This document shows, piece after piece, positions 16,653 through 25,335 of a DNA stretch of 48,831 nucleotides. Each line of letters starts with the position of its first letter. Position 1 is the stretch's first letter. The notes under the pieces were generated by a model, which saw only the letters and a list, made by a program, of their open reading frames with translations, had not been told where the DNA came from and did no database searches. The stretch lies in assembly GCA_031261085.1 (NCBI GenBank), contig JAISKB010000020.1, positions 1-48,831 of the forward strand, written 5' to 3'. The translations under genes were made by a program, and so were the position numbers. This DNA is from Christensenellaceae bacterium. GTDB lineage: Bacteria; Bacillota; Clostridia; Christensenellales; CAG-138.

Positions 16653-17312
16653 TTATTTCCCAAGCGCTGCTTTGAGCGGGGCTACACAATCGGTAATGCC
16701 ATCCACAAAGGTGATAGGTATGCCGTTGTCTGCGGCAAACTTAACGTATTTGCCATCCTCATCGCCATTCTTGGTCATGATGATATAATCGGCATAGTCA
16801 AATACCAAATCGGTAAAGTTATCGCTCAGCTCACCGCGCCGCGCGTTGCCGCCGATGTGCAGCGCGATAATCGTAGCGCCGTTCTCCTTAGCGGCCTTGA
16901 GCACTTCCTCGCCGCGCTTAATCTCATCTTCGGTAGATATGCCGGCCGCGCCCAAGCCTTTGCTGCTGGCGCCGGCGGCTACGATAATCGTTTTGGCGGG
17001 TGCGATATCCGTGGCTTGTGCCGTGGGCTCCAGGCTATAGGTAACCCCTGCGTTGTCCAGCAGCTTCGCCACCATGCTCACATCCGCGCTCTGCCCCACC
17101 GAGGTGAGATAAAACGGCTCCTCGCCAACCTTGTCGAATACGGCGGCAGGGGCAGCCTCTTCGGCTGCTGCTTCACCGGCGGCCTGAGCCTCTCCCGGGA
17201 CGGCCGGGGGCGCAACTTCTGCTGCCGGCGTTTGTGAGCCGCAGGCGGAAAGCGCGGCCACCATCGCGATGCATACCAACAATACGCAGATAGCTTTCGT
17301 AAGTGATTTCAT
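16653..17312 (-). CDS. DUF6305-like lipoprotein
   Basis: 219 residues. A lipoprotein signal ends in LSACGS (Cys about 24), followed by an Ala/Glu/Pro-rich spacer, then a compact alpha/beta domain with LTSVGQSADVSMVAKLLDNA, AAGASSKGLGAAG and ALHIGGNARRGELSDNF. By recall these match DUF6305, a family of unknown function. The domain would be held on the outer face of the membrane. It is first in the operon with the TRAP-like permease, so a substrate-capturing or chaperone role is an attractive but untested idea. ATG 17312 has AGGAGG 9 nt upstream, and a strong promoter lies at 17381-17409. Confidence 0.7.
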   Translation of the reverse strand: MKSLTKAICVLLVCIAMVAALSACGSQTPAAEVAPPAVPGEAQAAGEAAAEEAAPAAVFDKVGEEPFYLTSVGQSADVSMVAKLLDNAGVTYSLEPTAQATDIAPAKTIIVAAGASSKGLGAAGISTEDEIKRGEEVLKAAKENGATIIALHIGGNARRGELSDNFTDLVFDYADYIIMTKNGDEDGKYVKFAADNGIPITFVDGITDCVAPLKAALGK

Positions 17313-17380
17313 TGAAATATCCTCCTGAAATGAAATTTGAAGTAGGAAACGTCATAGACCATTGACTTTGCTTTTGATTA

Positions 17381-17409
17381 ATTATAAATATCTTATCAAC
17401 TTGTGGCAA
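17381..17409 (-). promoter_or_regulatory. Predicted promoter of the DUF6305-permease-deacylase operon
   Basis: TTGCCA and TATAAT on the minus strand are separated by 17 bp, about 70 bp upstream of the lipoprotein start. Confidence 0.65.
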
Positions 17410-17426
17410 TTTGTTATCTTATTTAT
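17409..17426. promoter_or_regulatory. Candidate operator CTTATTTAT next to the -35 element
   Basis: CTTATTTAT (17418-17426) and a related 9-mer ATTTGTTAT (17409-17417) abut the -35 of the lipoprotein promoter, as expected for an activator site. The same 9-mer occurs upstream of gdhA, the histidine kinase gene and pgsB. The rest of 17430-17660 holds a small perfect hairpin CCTCCG-CCCGCT-CGGAGG but no gene I can support. Confidence 0.45.
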
Positions 17427-17696
17427 TTGTTTTATACTTCCTCGCAGCGATGTCGCATACGGTACCTGGTACCCAAAATTTGTGAAATCCTCTCCTCCTC
17501 CGCCCGCTCGGAGGATGCGGCAGACATGTGTTTCCCATCGTGCGTCAAGCCGCGTATCCCGGCGCTGCGCTGATAAAAAACCAAATATTGTGATAATTCT
17601 CCATTCACTCACAGTTATATATAGCATAAAGCAAACCGCTAAGCCATCAAATTCCGCATGTGAGTAAAAACATTAAAGATAATAAAGAAGAAAATC

Positions 17697-17725
17697 TATA
17701 GAGTGCAGTAAATTTACGTTATAAT
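17697..17725 (+). promoter_or_regulatory. Weak predicted promoter of the first ggt gene
   Basis: A perfect -10 (TATAAT, 17720-17725) has a poor -35 (TATAGA) 17 bp upstream, preceded by GATAATAAA and GAAGAAAAT in the same 9-bp spacing as the operator at 17409. This would fit an activator-dependent promoter. Confidence 0.35.
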
Positions 17726-17758
17726 GACATATCTTTTCTGAAAGACTGGGATACGCTG

Positions 17759-19432
17759 ATGAACGAAAGTATGCTTAAAAACAGGCTATTCTCGAAATCG
17801 CTTTGCGTAATCGCTGCGTTGAGTTTGTGTGCGTGTTCGGCTGATATCCCTCCTTCGGGCCCTACCGGGCATAACGGCGTAGTAAGCTCCGCCAACCCGG
17901 ATGCCTCCGCTATTGGCATAAGCGTGCTCGAGGCGGGCGGCAGCGCGGTCGATGCCGCCGTGGCGGTTTCCTTTGCGCTGGGGCTGTTGGAGCCACATGC
18001 TTCTGGCTTGGGTGGTTGCGGCTATGCGCTGTATGCGCCCAGCGATGGAGAGGCGATTTTTTACGATTACCGCTCGATGGCCCCTATGGCGACCGACGCC
18101 GCCGCGTTTATGCAGCTATCGGATGAGGAACGTAAAAACAGCATATTGGGGGCGGGCGTGCCGGGCGCGGTAGCCGGGTGGCTCTCCTTATACGAAGATT
18201 ATGGCACGCTGCCGCTGGCCGATTTGCTGCAGCCCACCATCGACTTATCCGAAAATGGCTTCACCATTACCGATACGCTGGCCGGCAACATGTCGGAGCA
18301 ATTCCTAAAGCTCAGCGCCGATGAGGCCTGCGGCTCGCTTTTTTTACATGACGGGCTGCCCTACAGCTCAGGCGATTTGCTTCAAAACCCCGGCTATGCC
18401 AAAACGCTTAGGTTAATCGCCCAACAGGGCAGAGATGGGTTTTATACGGGCGAGGTAGCCGAGGCGGTGCTCAAAGCCAGCGCCCAAAAGAGCGGGTGGT
18501 TTGCCGAAGAGGATTTTAGCGGCTATGAAGTGCTGCGCACAACGCCCATCGTTTCCACCTATCGCGGGTATACCATACTTTCATCCGCGCCGAGCAGCAG
18601 CGGCGGCGTAGGCATCGCCGAGTGCCTCAACGTGCTGGAGCGTTACGATTTATCCAGCATGGGGCAAAGCACACCCGAATCGCTGCATCTCATCGCGGAG
18701 GCGCTCAAATTGGCGCATAGCGACCGCTACCAATATGTAGGCGACCCAAAGTTTGTGCCGGTGCCGGTCAATACGCTCATTTCGAAAGAATACGCAGCCC
18801 AGCGCGCCGCTCAAATAAACGAAAATTCTGCAACAGACATCGCCCTCCCCGGGCGCATACCAAAGGAATCCCCCAGCACAACGCATTTTTCCATTGTGGA
18901 TAAGTGGGGCAATATGATTTCGGTCACCAACACACTGGGCACCTTCTTCGGCTGCGGCACCGGTGTGGATGGCTATGGCTTCATACTGGACAACCAAATG
19001 TACGATTTTTCGGTAGACAGCTGGGAGGCGAACTTTGCGCAACCGGGTAAACGCCCTCGCAGCTCCATGAGCCCTACCGTTATCTATGCGCCCGACGGCA
19101 CGCCGTTTGCGGCGCTGGGCACGCCCGGCGGCGAGGCCATCGTGAGCACGATGGTGCAATTGATCATAAACCTGATAGATTATCGCATGCCGCTGCAGCA
19201 AGCCATCGATGCCCCCCGCATCCATCAAAACTACGAAGGCCATATGTATGTTGAAGGCGGCTTTGCGCCCGAAACCCTGGCGGAGCTTGAAGCGCTTGGC
19301 CATGTGCTCACAAAGCGAAACGCGAATGATTCCTTTTTTGGCGGCGTCCATGCGGCGCTGCGCAATGATGATGGCTCTTGGACGGGCGGGGCGGACCCGC
19401 GCAGAGATGGTAAGGCGCTTGCCATTCGCTAA
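17759..19432 (+). CDS. Gamma-glutamyltransferase lipoprotein 1
   Basis: 557 residues. A lipoprotein signal (SLCACSAD) is followed by a complete GGT fold. The autoprocessing/catalytic Thr is the first Thr of TTHFSIVDKWGNM. DYRSMAP carries the Arg that in GGTs binds the substrate alpha-carboxylate. RSSMSPT and GTPGGEA supply the oxyanion and loop residues. The segment between YDFS and RSSMSP is short, like the lidless Bacillus GGT that can degrade gamma-PGA (recall). It should act on the cell surface, hydrolysing or transferring gamma-glutamyl units. It lies next to the pgs genes and is followed by a paralogue after 33 bp. The start codon is not certain: the ribosome site at 17759 is weak. Confidence 0.9.
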   Translation: MNESMLKNRLFSKSLCVIAALSLCACSADIPPSGPTGHNGVVSSANPDASAIGISVLEAGGSAVDAAVAVSFALGLLEPHASGLGGCGYALYAPSDGEAIFYDYRSMAPMATDAAAFMQLSDEERKNSILGAGVPGAVAGWLSLYEDYGTLPLADLLQPTIDLSENGFTITDTLAGNMSEQFLKLSADEACGSLFLHDGLPYSSGDLLQNPGYAKTLRLIAQQGRDGFYTGEVAEAVLKASAQKSGWFAEEDFSGYEVLRTTPIVSTYRGYTILSSAPSSSGGVGIAECLNVLERYDLSSMGQSTPESLHLIAEALKLAHSDRYQYVGDPKFVPVPVNTLISKEYAAQRAAQINENSATDIALPGRIPKESPSTTHFSIVDKWGNMISVTNTLGTFFGCGTGVDGYGFILDNQMYDFSVDSWEANFAQPGKRPRSSMSPTVIYAPDGTPFAALGTPGGEAIVSTMVQLIINLIDYRMPLQQAIDAPRIHQNYEGHMYVEGGFAPETLAELEALGHVLTKRNANDSFFGGVHAALRNDDGSWTGGADPRRDGKALAIR

Positions 19433-19465
19433 CCGACTCCCTATTTTTTACGGAGGTATCATATT

Positions 19466-21277
19466 ATGTCTATGTCACTTTTAAACAGGTTTAAAAAATG
19501 CTGCGCGCTGTTGCTGCTCATTGCCTTTCTTTTATCTTCAACGATGGCTTGCGGCAAGCCGGCAGCCCCTCCATTGGTGGAGCTACCCGCAAGCGAAGCG
19601 CCAATCAGCAGCCCGGAGCCCGAAGGGGATAATCTGCCGCCAAGCTACATCCGCTTCTCTGATGAGGAGATGGATTTATCGGTGCGCAACGCCACGGGGG
19701 CAAACGGTGTGGTGACATCGGCCAGCCCGCTCTCCTCCAAGGTGGGCTTAACCATATTGGAGCGCGGCGGCAACGCTGTGGACGCCGCGGTTGCGGTGGC
19801 CATAGCATTGGGCATGGTGGAGCCAAACGCATCCGGCCTAGGCGGCGATGGTTATATGCTGGTATACGAAGCGGCCAGCGGTAAAACCACGTTCCTCGAT
19901 TACAAGGGTGCCGCCCCTGCCGCTTTCACGCTGGATTATTACAAAACCTTAGGCACGGCGGATAGGCACAAGGGCCCGGCCGTGCTGGTGCCCGGGGCTG
20001 TGGCGGGGCTATACAAAGCAAACGAGTTGTTTGGCACCATGTCCTTTGCCGAGCTTATACAGCCCACCATCGATTATGCCACCTATGGCATACCCGTAAC
20101 GCAGCACATGGCCGATGTTTATATGGATAGCTACACGCTGCTAAACGGCTTCCCCGAAACCGCCCGCATTTATTTGCATGATGGTTTCCCTTATCTGCAG
20201 GGCGAAACCTACGCCAACCCCGATTTTGCGCAAACGCTCAAGCTCATTGCCGAGCAGGGACCGGATGCGTTTTATAAGGGTGAAATAGCCGAGGATCTGG
20301 TGCGATCTGTGAAGGATGCCGGCGGCGTGCTCACGATGGAGGATATGGCCAACTATCAGGTATCCATCCGCCCCGTCATTTCCACCACTTATAGGGGTTA
20401 TAAGGTCGTAACTACCTCGCCCGAAAGCGGCGGCATAGGCGTGCTGGAAGCGCTCAACATAGCCGAGCTTTACGATGTTGCCGCCATGGGGCACAATTCC
20501 GCCGACAGCTTGCATATGTGGGCCGAAATATTCAAAATCATGCAAAGCGACCGCCGCGCCTATGTAGGCGACCCCGATTTTACCGATGTTAGGCCCGCGC
20601 TGGGCCTTGCCAAAAAAGCCTACGCCAGTAAACGCGCAAAAGACATAGACATGACTACCGCCGCGCTTGGCGCACTGCCCGGCACCCCCGCATCTGCCAA
20701 TTATGACTCCGAGGGCCAGCATACCACCCATGTTTCCATTATCGATAAGGATGGCAACATGGTGGCTATGACGAACACGCTCAGCACATACTTTGGCAGT
20801 ACCGTCACCGTATACGACCGCGGCTTTATACTAAACAACCTTTCGTTCAATTTTTCACTGGCATCCCCCAATGGCCGCAACGCGCCGGAACCAAACAAGA
20901 AGGTGCGCAGCTCCATCAGCCCCTTGCTCATTTTCAGCCCGGAGGGCAAGCCTTTCGCCACGATAGGCACACCCGGCGCGGGGCGTATCCCCACCACGAT
21001 GTCGCAAATCGTCAGCAATCTGGTTGATTTCCATATGGATGTGCAGGATGCCATCAATCAGCCGCGCATATTCCAGGATAGTGACGGCGCACTCAGCGTA
21101 GAGGGCGGCATAAGCGAGGATGTGCTCAAAGAGCTGCAGCGGCGCGGGCATATTTTGGAGCTTCACACTGCCCACGATATGTTCTTCGGCGGTGTGCAGG
21201 GCGTGCTCAGGCTGCCGGATAACACCATGGAGGGCGGCGCCGACCCGCGGCGTGATGGCAAAGCATTGGCATATTAA
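19466..21277 (+). CDS. Gamma-glutamyltransferase lipoprotein 2
   Basis: 603 residues from ATG 19466, which has GGAGG 9 nt upstream. A lipobox (STMACGK) and a Pro/Glu-rich spacer of about 50 residues precede the GGT fold. The nucleophile is the first Thr of TTHVSIIDKDGNM. The lid region is short. Two family positions differ: DYKGAAP has Lys where the substrate-binding Arg is expected (DYRSMAP in the neighbour), and GTPGAGR replaces GTPGG. It may therefore prefer another substrate, for instance polymer over small gamma-glutamyl compounds, or transfer gamma-PGA to an acceptor as CapD does. It probably forms an operon with the gene before and with murI after. Confidence 0.88.
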   Translation: MSMSLLNRFKKCCALLLLIAFLLSSTMACGKPAAPPLVELPASEAPISSPEPEGDNLPPSYIRFSDEEMDLSVRNATGANGVVTSASPLSSKVGLTILERGGNAVDAAVAVAIALGMVEPNASGLGGDGYMLVYEAASGKTTFLDYKGAAPAAFTLDYYKTLGTADRHKGPAVLVPGAVAGLYKANELFGTMSFAELIQPTIDYATYGIPVTQHMADVYMDSYTLLNGFPETARIYLHDGFPYLQGETYANPDFAQTLKLIAEQGPDAFYKGEIAEDLVRSVKDAGGVLTMEDMANYQVSIRPVISTTYRGYKVVTTSPESGGIGVLEALNIAELYDVAAMGHNSADSLHMWAEIFKIMQSDRRAYVGDPDFTDVRPALGLAKKAYASKRAKDIDMTTAALGALPGTPASANYDSEGQHTTHVSIIDKDGNMVAMTNTLSTYFGSTVTVYDRGFILNNLSFNFSLASPNGRNAPEPNKKVRSSISPLLIFSPEGKPFATIGTPGAGRIPTTMSQIVSNLVDFHMDVQDAINQPRIFQDSDGALSVEGGISEDVLKELQRRGHILELHTAHDMFFGGVQGVLRLPDNTMEGGADPRRDGKALAY

Positions 21278-21332
21278 GTAAAACCAAAGTTTTTTGGAAA
21301 ACTAAGTAAACATTCAGGAGCTGCGCATATTT

Positions 21333-22133
21333 ATGGAACTTTCTAAGAATAGCCCTATTGGCGTGTTCGATTCCGGCCTTGGCGGCATCAGCGTGCTGCG
21401 CGAGGCGCTGCGAAGCCTGCCAAATGAAAACTACATCTATTACGGCGATAATCTGAATGCCCCTTATGGCGACCGCACAGAAGCCGAAATCACCAGCCTT
21501 ACGCTGCGCGCCCTGCATCATCTGGTCGAAAATGGCTGCAAGGCTATCGTGATAGCCTGCAACACGGCCACGGCCAGCTGCTTCGAAGCAGCCTGCGCGC
21601 AGATACAGGTGCCTGTTATAGGCATAGAGCCTGCCATCGCGCTGGCCTGCGCGCAGCAAGGCAAGGGCAAAGTGCTGATGATGGCCACGCTGGCCACCAC
21701 GCGCTTGCCGCGCTACCTGGCGCTGCAAGGCCGCATGGCGGACCCGGAGCGGGTTATCAACATCCCCTGCCCCGGCCTGGTAAACCGCATTGAGCAGGGC
21801 CGCTTGCAGGCTGAAGACTACGATGATTTATTCGATGCCCTTCTCGCGCCCTATGAGGGCTTGGAAGCCGATGCAATCGTGTTGGGCTGCACGCATTATC
21901 CGCTCATAAAGAACGCCTTTGCGCGCGCGGCTCAGCGCCACCTTAGCGGCGCATGCGCCCTGTATGATGGCGGGCCAACATCGGTGCGCCAGCTTGCAAA
22001 CGTTTTATCTGAAAACGATATGGCAAACCCGAAGGGCCACGGCGCGGTCGCGTTCCAAACCAGCGGCGACACGGCCTTTTATCAGCCCATATTTGAAAAG
22101 CTCCTGCATGCCGATACGGTGCTCGCCGGCTAA
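21333..22133 (+). CDS. murI: Glutamate racemase
   Basis: 266 residues, normal length. The two catalytic cysteines are Cys76 in IACNTATA and Cys186 in LGCTHYPL, with FDSGLGGISVL and YYGDNLNAPYG at the N-terminus. It interconverts L- and D-glutamate in the cytoplasm. D-glutamate is needed for peptidoglycan and for D-containing gamma-PGA. Its place 55 bp after two GGT genes suggests a role in gamma-PGA turnover or supply in addition to wall synthesis. Ribosome site CAGGAG; a strong terminator follows at 22163-22190. Confidence 0.95.
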   Translation: MELSKNSPIGVFDSGLGGISVLREALRSLPNENYIYYGDNLNAPYGDRTEAEITSLTLRALHHLVENGCKAIVIACNTATASCFEAACAQIQVPVIGIEPAIALACAQQGKGKVLMMATLATTRLPRYLALQGRMADPERVINIPCPGLVNRIEQGRLQAEDYDDLFDALLAPYEGLEADAIVLGCTHYPLIKNAFARAAQRHLSGACALYDGGPTSVRQLANVLSENDMANPKGHGAVAFQTSGDTAFYQPIFEKLLHADTVLAG

Positions 22134-22162
22134 CCCCAAGCCGATTCATAGCATAATTGAGT

Positions 22163-22190
22163 AAATGACGGCCAACACAGCCGTCATTTT
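22163..22190 (+). terminator. Intrinsic terminator after murI
   Basis: AAATGACGGC pairs with GCCGTCATTT around a 7-nt loop, followed by a short T-run. It ends the ggt-ggt-murI operon. Confidence 0.75.
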
Positions 22191-22215
22191 GCTTCATCCC
22201 TAAACACAGCGCACA

Positions 22216-22241
22216 AAAAAAGCCGGTTGCCCGGCTTTTTT
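22216..22241 (-). terminator. Intrinsic terminator after gdhA (works both ways)
   Basis: AAAAAAGCCGG pairs with CCGGCTTTTTT around TTGC. The symmetric A/T flanks allow use in either direction; it lies 20 bp past the gdhA stop. Confidence 0.85.
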
Positions 22242-22261
22242 GTTGTTATGCTATGTTTGGT

Positions 22262-23608
22262 TTATACTAGGCCCTGCGCCATCATGGCTTCGGCCACTTT
22301 CTTAAAGCCCGCTATATTGGCGCCCGCTATCAGGTTGTAGCCCAGGCCGTATTCGGCGGCGGCTTCGGCAGATGCATCGTGGATGTTTACCATTATGTCG
22401 TAGAGCTTCTTATCCACTTCCTCGGCAGTCCAGGCGAGACGCTCCGAGTTTTGGGACATTTCCAGGCCGGAGGTGGCCACGCCGCCCGCGTTGACAGCCT
22501 TGGAGGGCCCAATCACGAGGCCTTTGTCAACCAGATAATAGAGCGCTTCGTTGGTGGTAGGCATGTTGGCTACTTCGATGTAATACTTCGTGCCGTTGGC
22601 GAGTATCTTGTTGGCTTCAGCCATGTCGACTTCGTTTTGGTAGGCGCAAGGCATCGCGATATCCACCTTTTGCTCCCAAGGCTTTTTGCCGGCGAAGAAC
22701 TTTACGCCAAACTTATCGGCATAATCCTGCACCTTGTTGCGGCCGCTGCTGCGCATAACCAGCAGGTAGTCGGTCTTTTCCTTGGTGGTTACGCCATCCG
22801 GGTCGTAAATGTAGCCATCCGGGCCGGCCAGCGTCACAACCTTGGCGCCAAGCTCGGCGGCCTTTACGCACACGCCCCAAGTGACGTTGCCAAAGCCGGA
22901 TGCACCGATGGTCTTGCCCTTTATGGTGTCATTCTCATGCTCCAGCACCTTTAGCAGGTAATATACAGCGCCAAAGCCAGTGGCTTCCGGACGGATAAGG
23001 CTGCCGCCGAAGGATAGGCCCTTGCCGGTGATTACGCCGTTTTCGAACGCGCCGCGGATGCGCTTATACTGGCCAAACAGGTAGCCGATTTCGCGGCCGC
23101 CCACGCCGATATCACCGGCGGGCACATCGATGTCCGGGCCGATGTGGCGCTGCAGCTCCGTCATAAAAGCTTGGCAGAAACGCATGATTTCGCCATCGCT
23201 CTTGCCGGTCGGGTCAAAATCGCTGCCGCCCTTGGCGCCGCCCAGCGGCAGGGAGGTAAGGCTATTCTTAAAGGTCTGCTCGAAGCCCAGGAACTTGATT
23301 ACGGAAAGATTTACATGAGAGGCCAAACGCAGGCCGCCCTTGTAGGGCCCTATGGCGCTGTTGAACTGCACGCGGAAGCCACGGTTTACGTTGACCTTGC
23401 CGGCATCATCCACCCAGGTTACGCGGAATTCAATCGTGCGCTCCGGCTCGGTGATGCGCTCCAGCAGGCCGGCCTTTTGGTATTCCGGGTGCTTCTCTAT
23501 GACCGGCTCCAACGAATGCAGCACTTCTTCGACGGTTTGCAGGAATTCAGCCTCGTTGGCGTCACGTTTCTTAACTTTTGCCAGGACTTCCTCAATGTAT
23601 GCGTTCAT
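22262..23608 (-). CDS. gdhA: Glutamate dehydrogenase, NADP-type
   Basis: 448 residues from ATG 23608 (GGAGGTAACATTA upstream); 21 upstream in-frame codons are rejected because they precede the ribosome site. The hexameric GDH signature is clear: GPYKGGLRL, the catalytic-Lys region PLGGAKGGSDFDPTGKSD, DVPAGDIGVGGREIGYL and GFGNVTWG at the nucleotide-binding fold. It interconverts 2-oxoglutarate plus ammonium and glutamate; length and motifs suit the NADP-dependent biosynthetic class, though cofactor choice is not proven. It has a near-consensus promoter (23711-23739) with the recurring CTTATTTAT motif directly upstream. Glutamate for the neighbouring gamma-PGA pathway could come from here. Confidence 0.95.
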   Translation of the reverse strand: MNAYIEEVLAKVKKRDANEAEFLQTVEEVLHSLEPVIEKHPEYQKAGLLERITEPERTIEFRVTWVDDAGKVNVNRGFRVQFNSAIGPYKGGLRLASHVNLSVIKFLGFEQTFKNSLTSLPLGGAKGGSDFDPTGKSDGEIMRFCQAFMTELQRHIGPDIDVPAGDIGVGGREIGYLFGQYKRIRGAFENGVITGKGLSFGGSLIRPEATGFGAVYYLLKVLEHENDTIKGKTIGASGFGNVTWGVCVKAAELGAKVVTLAGPDGYIYDPDGVTTKEKTDYLLVMRSSGRNKVQDYADKFGVKFFAGKKPWEQKVDIAMPCAYQNEVDMAEANKILANGTKYYIEVANMPTTNEALYYLVDKGLVIGPSKAVNAGGVATSGLEMSQNSERLAWTAEEVDKKLYDIMVNIHDASAEAAAEYGLGYNLIAGANIAGFKKVAEAMMAQGLV

Positions 23609-23710
23609 TAATGTTACCTCCACATGTATTGTGTTTGTTATTTTATCCCCCGCTGTCGGGGTAATAATCAAATAGAACTACGAATTGCAGGAAATATTGC
23701 ATCCTTATTA

Positions 23711-23739
23711 ATAATAAATCCAGCCGGGGTGGATGTCAA
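23711..23739 (-). promoter_or_regulatory. Near-consensus promoter of gdhA
   Basis: TTGACA-N17-TATTAT on the minus strand, about 100 bp upstream of the gdhA start. A small hairpin CCCCG-CTGT-CGGGG lies in the leader at 23648-23661. Confidence 0.8.
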
Positions 23740-23740
23740 T

Positions 23741-23749
23741 ATAAATAAG
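23741..23749. promoter_or_regulatory. Candidate operator abutting the gdhA -35
   Basis: Reading in the gdhA direction, CTTATTTAT is separated from TTGACA by one base. It is the same 9-mer as at 11183, 11192, 17418, 30469 and (reverse) 32514. Confidence 0.45.
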
Positions 23750-23843
23750 ACAATTGGCGGTATAATATATGATTATGGCAAAGTGAAAATAAAAACCACC
23801 GCTTATCCTATGATGTAACGCCGCGCCGCGGCATTTCTTCCGA

Positions 23844-23867
23844 GTAAAAACCCGCGTAAAAACCCGC
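23844..23867. repeat. 12-bp tandem duplication in non-coding DNA
   Basis: GTAAAAACCCGC occurs twice in direct succession, in the gap between citXG and the gdhA promoter. Apart from this I see nothing supportable in 23750-23997. Confidence 0.6.
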
Positions 23868-23997
23868 ATCGAAACGCTCTGCGCGCACCCAAGCAGCCTG
23901 GCTCCCGGCAAGCCTGCCAGAGGCTCATGCCCTTGGCGCGGACGAGCTTAGCGGCAAATCGCCCTGCCCCTGCGGCAGCTTACGCTTTACTTAATTT

Positions 23998-25335
23998 TCA
24001 GGCTGTGCCGCATATGGCTTCGCTGTCATGCAACGAGCTGGGCAGCATCCCTTCGCAAATTTCCAAAAAAATGCAGGCCGCCAGCGTATCGGCGCTGCCG
24101 CCCGGGCTTAGGTTGCGGCGTATCAGCTCCTCATCCAGTGCCTTAGCCGCGTCCAAGCGCTGTGCTGCCGGCAAGGCGCAAATGCGGCTGGCTTCGGCTT
24201 GCACAAAGCGGAGCGCAGCCTCGCCGCCACGGTGCAGCAGATTGGTATCCTCAAGGCTGGCCATGCAATGCAACAGGGTGCACAGGTCCTTCTCATAATC
24301 CGGCAGTGCGCCGAAGGCCTCGCAGCGGCAGCTTAGCGCCGCAAATGCCGCCGGGAAGCCCGCGGCAGCTTCACCGCGCAGGCCGGTGACGCCGCTTTGC
24401 GCGTAGATATGCTCGCCATGCGTCTGGGGCGCCTGCCGCGCGCGCGTTAGCTCTTCCTCCAAGCCAACGCAGGCCAGCCGCCGGGCATGCTCGCGGTAGC
24501 CGCCGTCACTGCGCAGCGCATAGCCCATGCCGCCTACCAGCAGCCCAAGCGAATAGATCAGCCCCTTATGCGTGTTAACGCCGCCTGTGGCTTGCAGCAT
24601 AGCCAGCTCCGCCGCTTTGCCAATGGCGCGCAGCTCACCCATCACGGCATCGTATTGGCCCCCGGCCAAGCCCGCGCCTGCCATAGCCGCAAAGTATGGC
24701 TCCAAGGCTTTGGCGCTGCGTTCGAATGCCGCTATATCCATATCCGCATGGGCGCCATTGTTGGCTTCATCCACCAAACCCGGCTTGGGGGTGGCGTGCA
24801 CCTCGCGCAGCAGGGCGCGGCAGGCCGCAGATGCCAGCGCATCCTTTGCAAAGCCGCAAAGCAGCGCATCCGTTTGCCGCTGCAGCTGAGCAAGCCCGTG
24901 CGCACGGCTGCGTGCACAGGCCGCAACGCCGCCCCCGCACACGATGCAGGCCCTCTCGGCCCCACGGCAGAGCTTTTGCCCATTTTCATCCAACACATCC
25001 ATATCGAACAGCCGCGCAACCGGGGCATGCTCCTCCATGCGCACTGCCGCCGCCTTCAGCGCGGCAGCGGGCAAATCTATGGCATACACAGCCTCGCAGC
25101 CCGTGGGTTCCCATGTACGAACGCACCCGCGCAGGGGCCAACCCTGCGCCGCTATCATGCTTTCGCCATACATAAACGCCATATCTATAAGATGCGAACG
25201 CTTTATCGGCCCCGCGATATTCATGGTAAAGCAAAGCAGCGGCAGCCCATGCTCCTGCAAAAGGCCCCGCTGCACAGCCGCTCTTTTATCGCGCGCCGCC
25301 AGTATTTGCGTCAGCGAAACTTCGGATATCATCAT
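23998..25335 (-). CDS. citXG: Bifunctional citrate lyase prosthetic-group protein CitX-CitG
   Basis: 445 residues combining two activities. The N-terminal part (about 1-165) is CitX-like (holo-acyl-carrier-protein synthase; ISEVSLTQILAARDKR, LCFTMNIAGPIKRS). The C-terminal part is CitG-like (triphosphoribosyl-dephospho-CoA synthase; ATPKPGLVDEANNGAHADMD, GGVNTHKGLIYSLG). Together they build the 2'-(5''-triphosphoribosyl)-3'-dephospho-CoA group and attach it to CitD. The start (ATG 25335 or 25332) lies inside the end of citC, overlapping by about 50 nt, so translation is coupled. It is the last gene of the icd-cit operon. Confidence 0.9.
   Translation of the reverse strand: MMISEVSLTQILAARDKRAAVQRGLLQEHGLPLLCFTMNIAGPIKRSHLIDMAFMYGESMIAAQGWPLRGCVRTWEPTGCEAVYAIDLPAAALKAAAVRMEEHAPVARLFDMDVLDENGQKLCRGAERACIVCGGGVAACARSRAHGLAQLQRQTDALLCGFAKDALASAACRALLREVHATPKPGLVDEANNGAHADMDIAAFERSAKALEPYFAAMAGAGLAGGQYDAVMGELRAIGKAAELAMLQATGGVNTHKGLIYSLGLLVGGMGYALRSDGGYREHARRLACVGLEEELTRARQAPQTHGEHIYAQSGVTGLRGEAAAGFPAAFAALSCRCEAFGALPDYEKDLCTLLHCMASLEDTNLLHRGGEAALRFVQAEASRICALPAAQRLDAAKALDEELIRRNLSPGGSADTLAACIFLEICEGMLPSSLHDSEAICGTA

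Noticed and set aside
17382..17627. 81-codon minus-strand open frame upstream of the DUF6305 gene
   Set aside because: It contains the best promoter of that operon and the motif site, has no ribosome site and no recognisable domain.
23645..23665. Hairpin in the gdhA leader as an attenuator
   Set aside because: The stem is only 5 bp, has no T-run and lies well before the ribosome site.
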